Shown here: one piece after another, positions 5,393-6,349 of the stretch
Numbering within the stretch: position 1 is the first letter of the stretch
How the letters are laid out: each line of letters opens with the position of its first letter
Assembly: GCA_001577185.1 (NCBI GenBank)
Contig: LSCM01000080.1
Coordinates: 1-6,349, forward strand
Source: Cloacimonetes bacterium TCS62
GTDB taxonomy: Bacteria; Cloacimonadota; Cloacimonadia; Cloacimonadales; TCS61
DNA: 6,349 nucleotides
Direction of reading: 5' to 3'
Notes under the pieces: generated by a model
Told to the model about the DNA's origin: nothing
What the model saw: the letters and a program-made list of their open reading frames with translations, nothing else
Databases searched by the model: none
Program-made: the position numbers and the translations under genes

Positions 5393-6349
5393 TTAAAGAT
5401 CTGCTAAGATCGTTTTTGTTTTGTCTAATTTTGTTTTTACTTCGGTATATTTATCCTTTTCTTTGGAAACAATCTTTTCAGGTGCATTTGCTATAAATTT
5501 AGGATTATTTAGTTTTCCATTTATTTTTTTCAATTCATTATCGAGTTTATCGACTTGTCTTTGCAGTTTATCTCTTTCCTTATCAAGATCGATAAGTCCT
5601 GATAAAGGAAGATAGATTTCAATATTTTGAACTACTGCAGCAATTGAAGATTTTGGTTTTTTCAAGTCAGTTTCAGCTTCAATTTCAATCACTTTTGCTA
5701 ATTTTTCCAAATAATTCTCATATTCTTTAAAAAGAACTATCTGCTCATTATCATGAACTTTGATAAAGATCTTTATCTCTTTGGCAGGAGAAAGGTTAAC
5801 TTGCTTTCGAAGATTTCTGATTGCTGTTATAGTTTCTTGTATAAAAGTCATTTCCTTGTCAATTTTAGTATCTATAAATGTTTCATCACATTTAGGGTAG
5901 TTTGCAATAACAAGCGAATCTTCCGAAAGTTGAAAATGATCTGTAATACCACTAAAAACTTCTTGAGTGATAAAAGGCATTATTGGTTGTAACATTCTCA
6001 TTGAATTTTGCATTACATCCAGAAGAATATATTTTGCTGTTAATTGCTGCTTTTTATCCTCATCTGAATAAATTCTATCTTTCGAAAGCTCCAAATACCA
6101 GCTACAGAATTCATTCCAAATAAAATTCATAAGACAATTAGCAACATCATTGAATCTAAGAGAATCATAATATTCTGTCGTTTCTTTAATAACTTCATTA
6201 AGTCTACTGTAAATCCATTTATCTGCAAGTTCTAATTGAAATCCATCCCTACCGTTCATTAGGTCATCCCTCTTTGGAAGTTTCTTGATGTTTTCTGCAT
6301 TCATCATAATATAACGGTAGGCATTCCAAATTTTATTAGCAAAATTTCT
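5393..6349 (-). CDS. valS: Valyl-tRNA synthetase, C-terminal part (runs off the right edge)
   Basis: ValRS charges tRNA-Val with valine and edits misactivated threonine, in the cytosol. Only the last 318 codons are in the window. The frame stays open to the edge, and the first visible residues RNFANKIWNAYR (1-12) are the conserved ValS sequence that precedes the anticodon-binding domain, so the ATG at 6305-6307 is internal and not the start. The domain runs from about 43 (DKWIYSRL) to 160 and includes PFITQEVF at 125-132. The terminal 65 residues form a Leu/Lys/Glu-rich coiled coil that begins after LPLSGLIDLDKE, the tRNA-binding arm characteristic of ValRS. The catalytic HIGH, KMSKS and editing regions lie beyond the window. 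The C-terminus looks intact, and the lipoprotein gene follows by 14 bases. Confidence 0.96.
   Translation of the reverse strand, partial: RNFANKIWNAYRYIMMNAENIKKLPKRDDLMNGRDGFQLELADKWIYSRLNEVIKETTEYYDSLRFNDVANCLMNFIWNEFCSWYLELSKDRIYSDEDKKQQLTAKYILLDVMQNSMRMLQPIMPFITQEVFSGITDHFQLSEDSLVIANYPKCDETFIDTKIDKEMTFIQETITAIRNLRKQVNLSPAKEIKIFIKVHDNEQIVLFKEYENYLEKLAKVIEIEAETDLKKPKSSIAAVVQNIEIYLPLSGLIDLDKERDKLQRQVDKLDNELKKINGKLNNPKFIANAPEKIVSKEKDKYTEVKTKLDKTKTILADL

Noticed and set aside
5421..5992. Plus-strand open frames at 5421-5615 and 5753-5992
   Set aside because: They are antisense to valS. The Ser/Leu/Phe-rich first one is the complement of the Lys/Glu/Asp-rich coiled coil, not a real membrane protein.
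5393..6307. A complete 304-residue protein starting at the ATG at 6305-6307
   Set aside because: The frame stays open to the window edge, and the 14 upstream codons encode conserved ValS sequence (RNFANKIWNAYR), so this Met is internal and the gene is a fragment only because the window ends.
1..6349. CRISPR array, mobile element, tRNA or rRNA gene, defence system
   Set aside because: I saw no regularly spaced repeats, transposase or integrase motifs, terminal inverted repeats, RNA gene signatures or defence-related domains on either strand; nearly all sequence is explained by the eight genes.

Overview
The window is visibly AT-rich bacterial chromosome with dense, mostly housekeeping gene content. 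The organism looks Gram-negative and possibly anaerobic: it encodes a lipoprotein with a lipobox and fibronectin-type repeats, a PAP2 phosphatase with a signal peptide, and a Cys-rich DUF3795 protein. A member of the Fibrobacterota/Cloacimonadota/Bacteroidota side of the tree is a reasonable guess, but no marker in the window settles this.

Layout: two plus-strand genes on the left, argF-type ornithine carbamoyltransferase (75-1076) and a PAP2 phosphatase (1111-1878), converge on a six-gene minus-strand run filling 1943-6349. Read in its own direction, that run is valS (3' part only, entering from the right edge), a two-domain FnIII-like lipoprotein, a YkvA/DUF1232 membrane protein, rdgB/HAM1 nucleotide pyrophosphatase, a phosphomannomutase/phosphoglucomutase, and the small DUF3795 protein. 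Gaps are 14, 33, -32 (overlap), 49 and 11 bases, so the run could be one transcription unit. No gene-free stretch exceeds 80 bases.

The genes do not form one obvious pathway. valS (translation), rdgB (nucleotide-pool cleaning) and the sugar mutase (activated sugars for the envelope) are housekeeping functions. The lipoprotein, YkvA-like protein and PAP2 phosphatase are envelope-associated. Ornithine carbamoyltransferase belongs to arginine metabolism and stands without other arg or arc genes in view.

I find no mobile element, CRISPR array, RNA gene or convincing novel system. The points most worth a second look are the poorly characterised genes (DUF3795, the YkvA-like protein, the lipoprotein), the 32-base ykvA/rdgB overlap, the terminator-like hairpin abutting the PAP2 start codon, and a cluster of inverted repeats where the two transcription directions meet.
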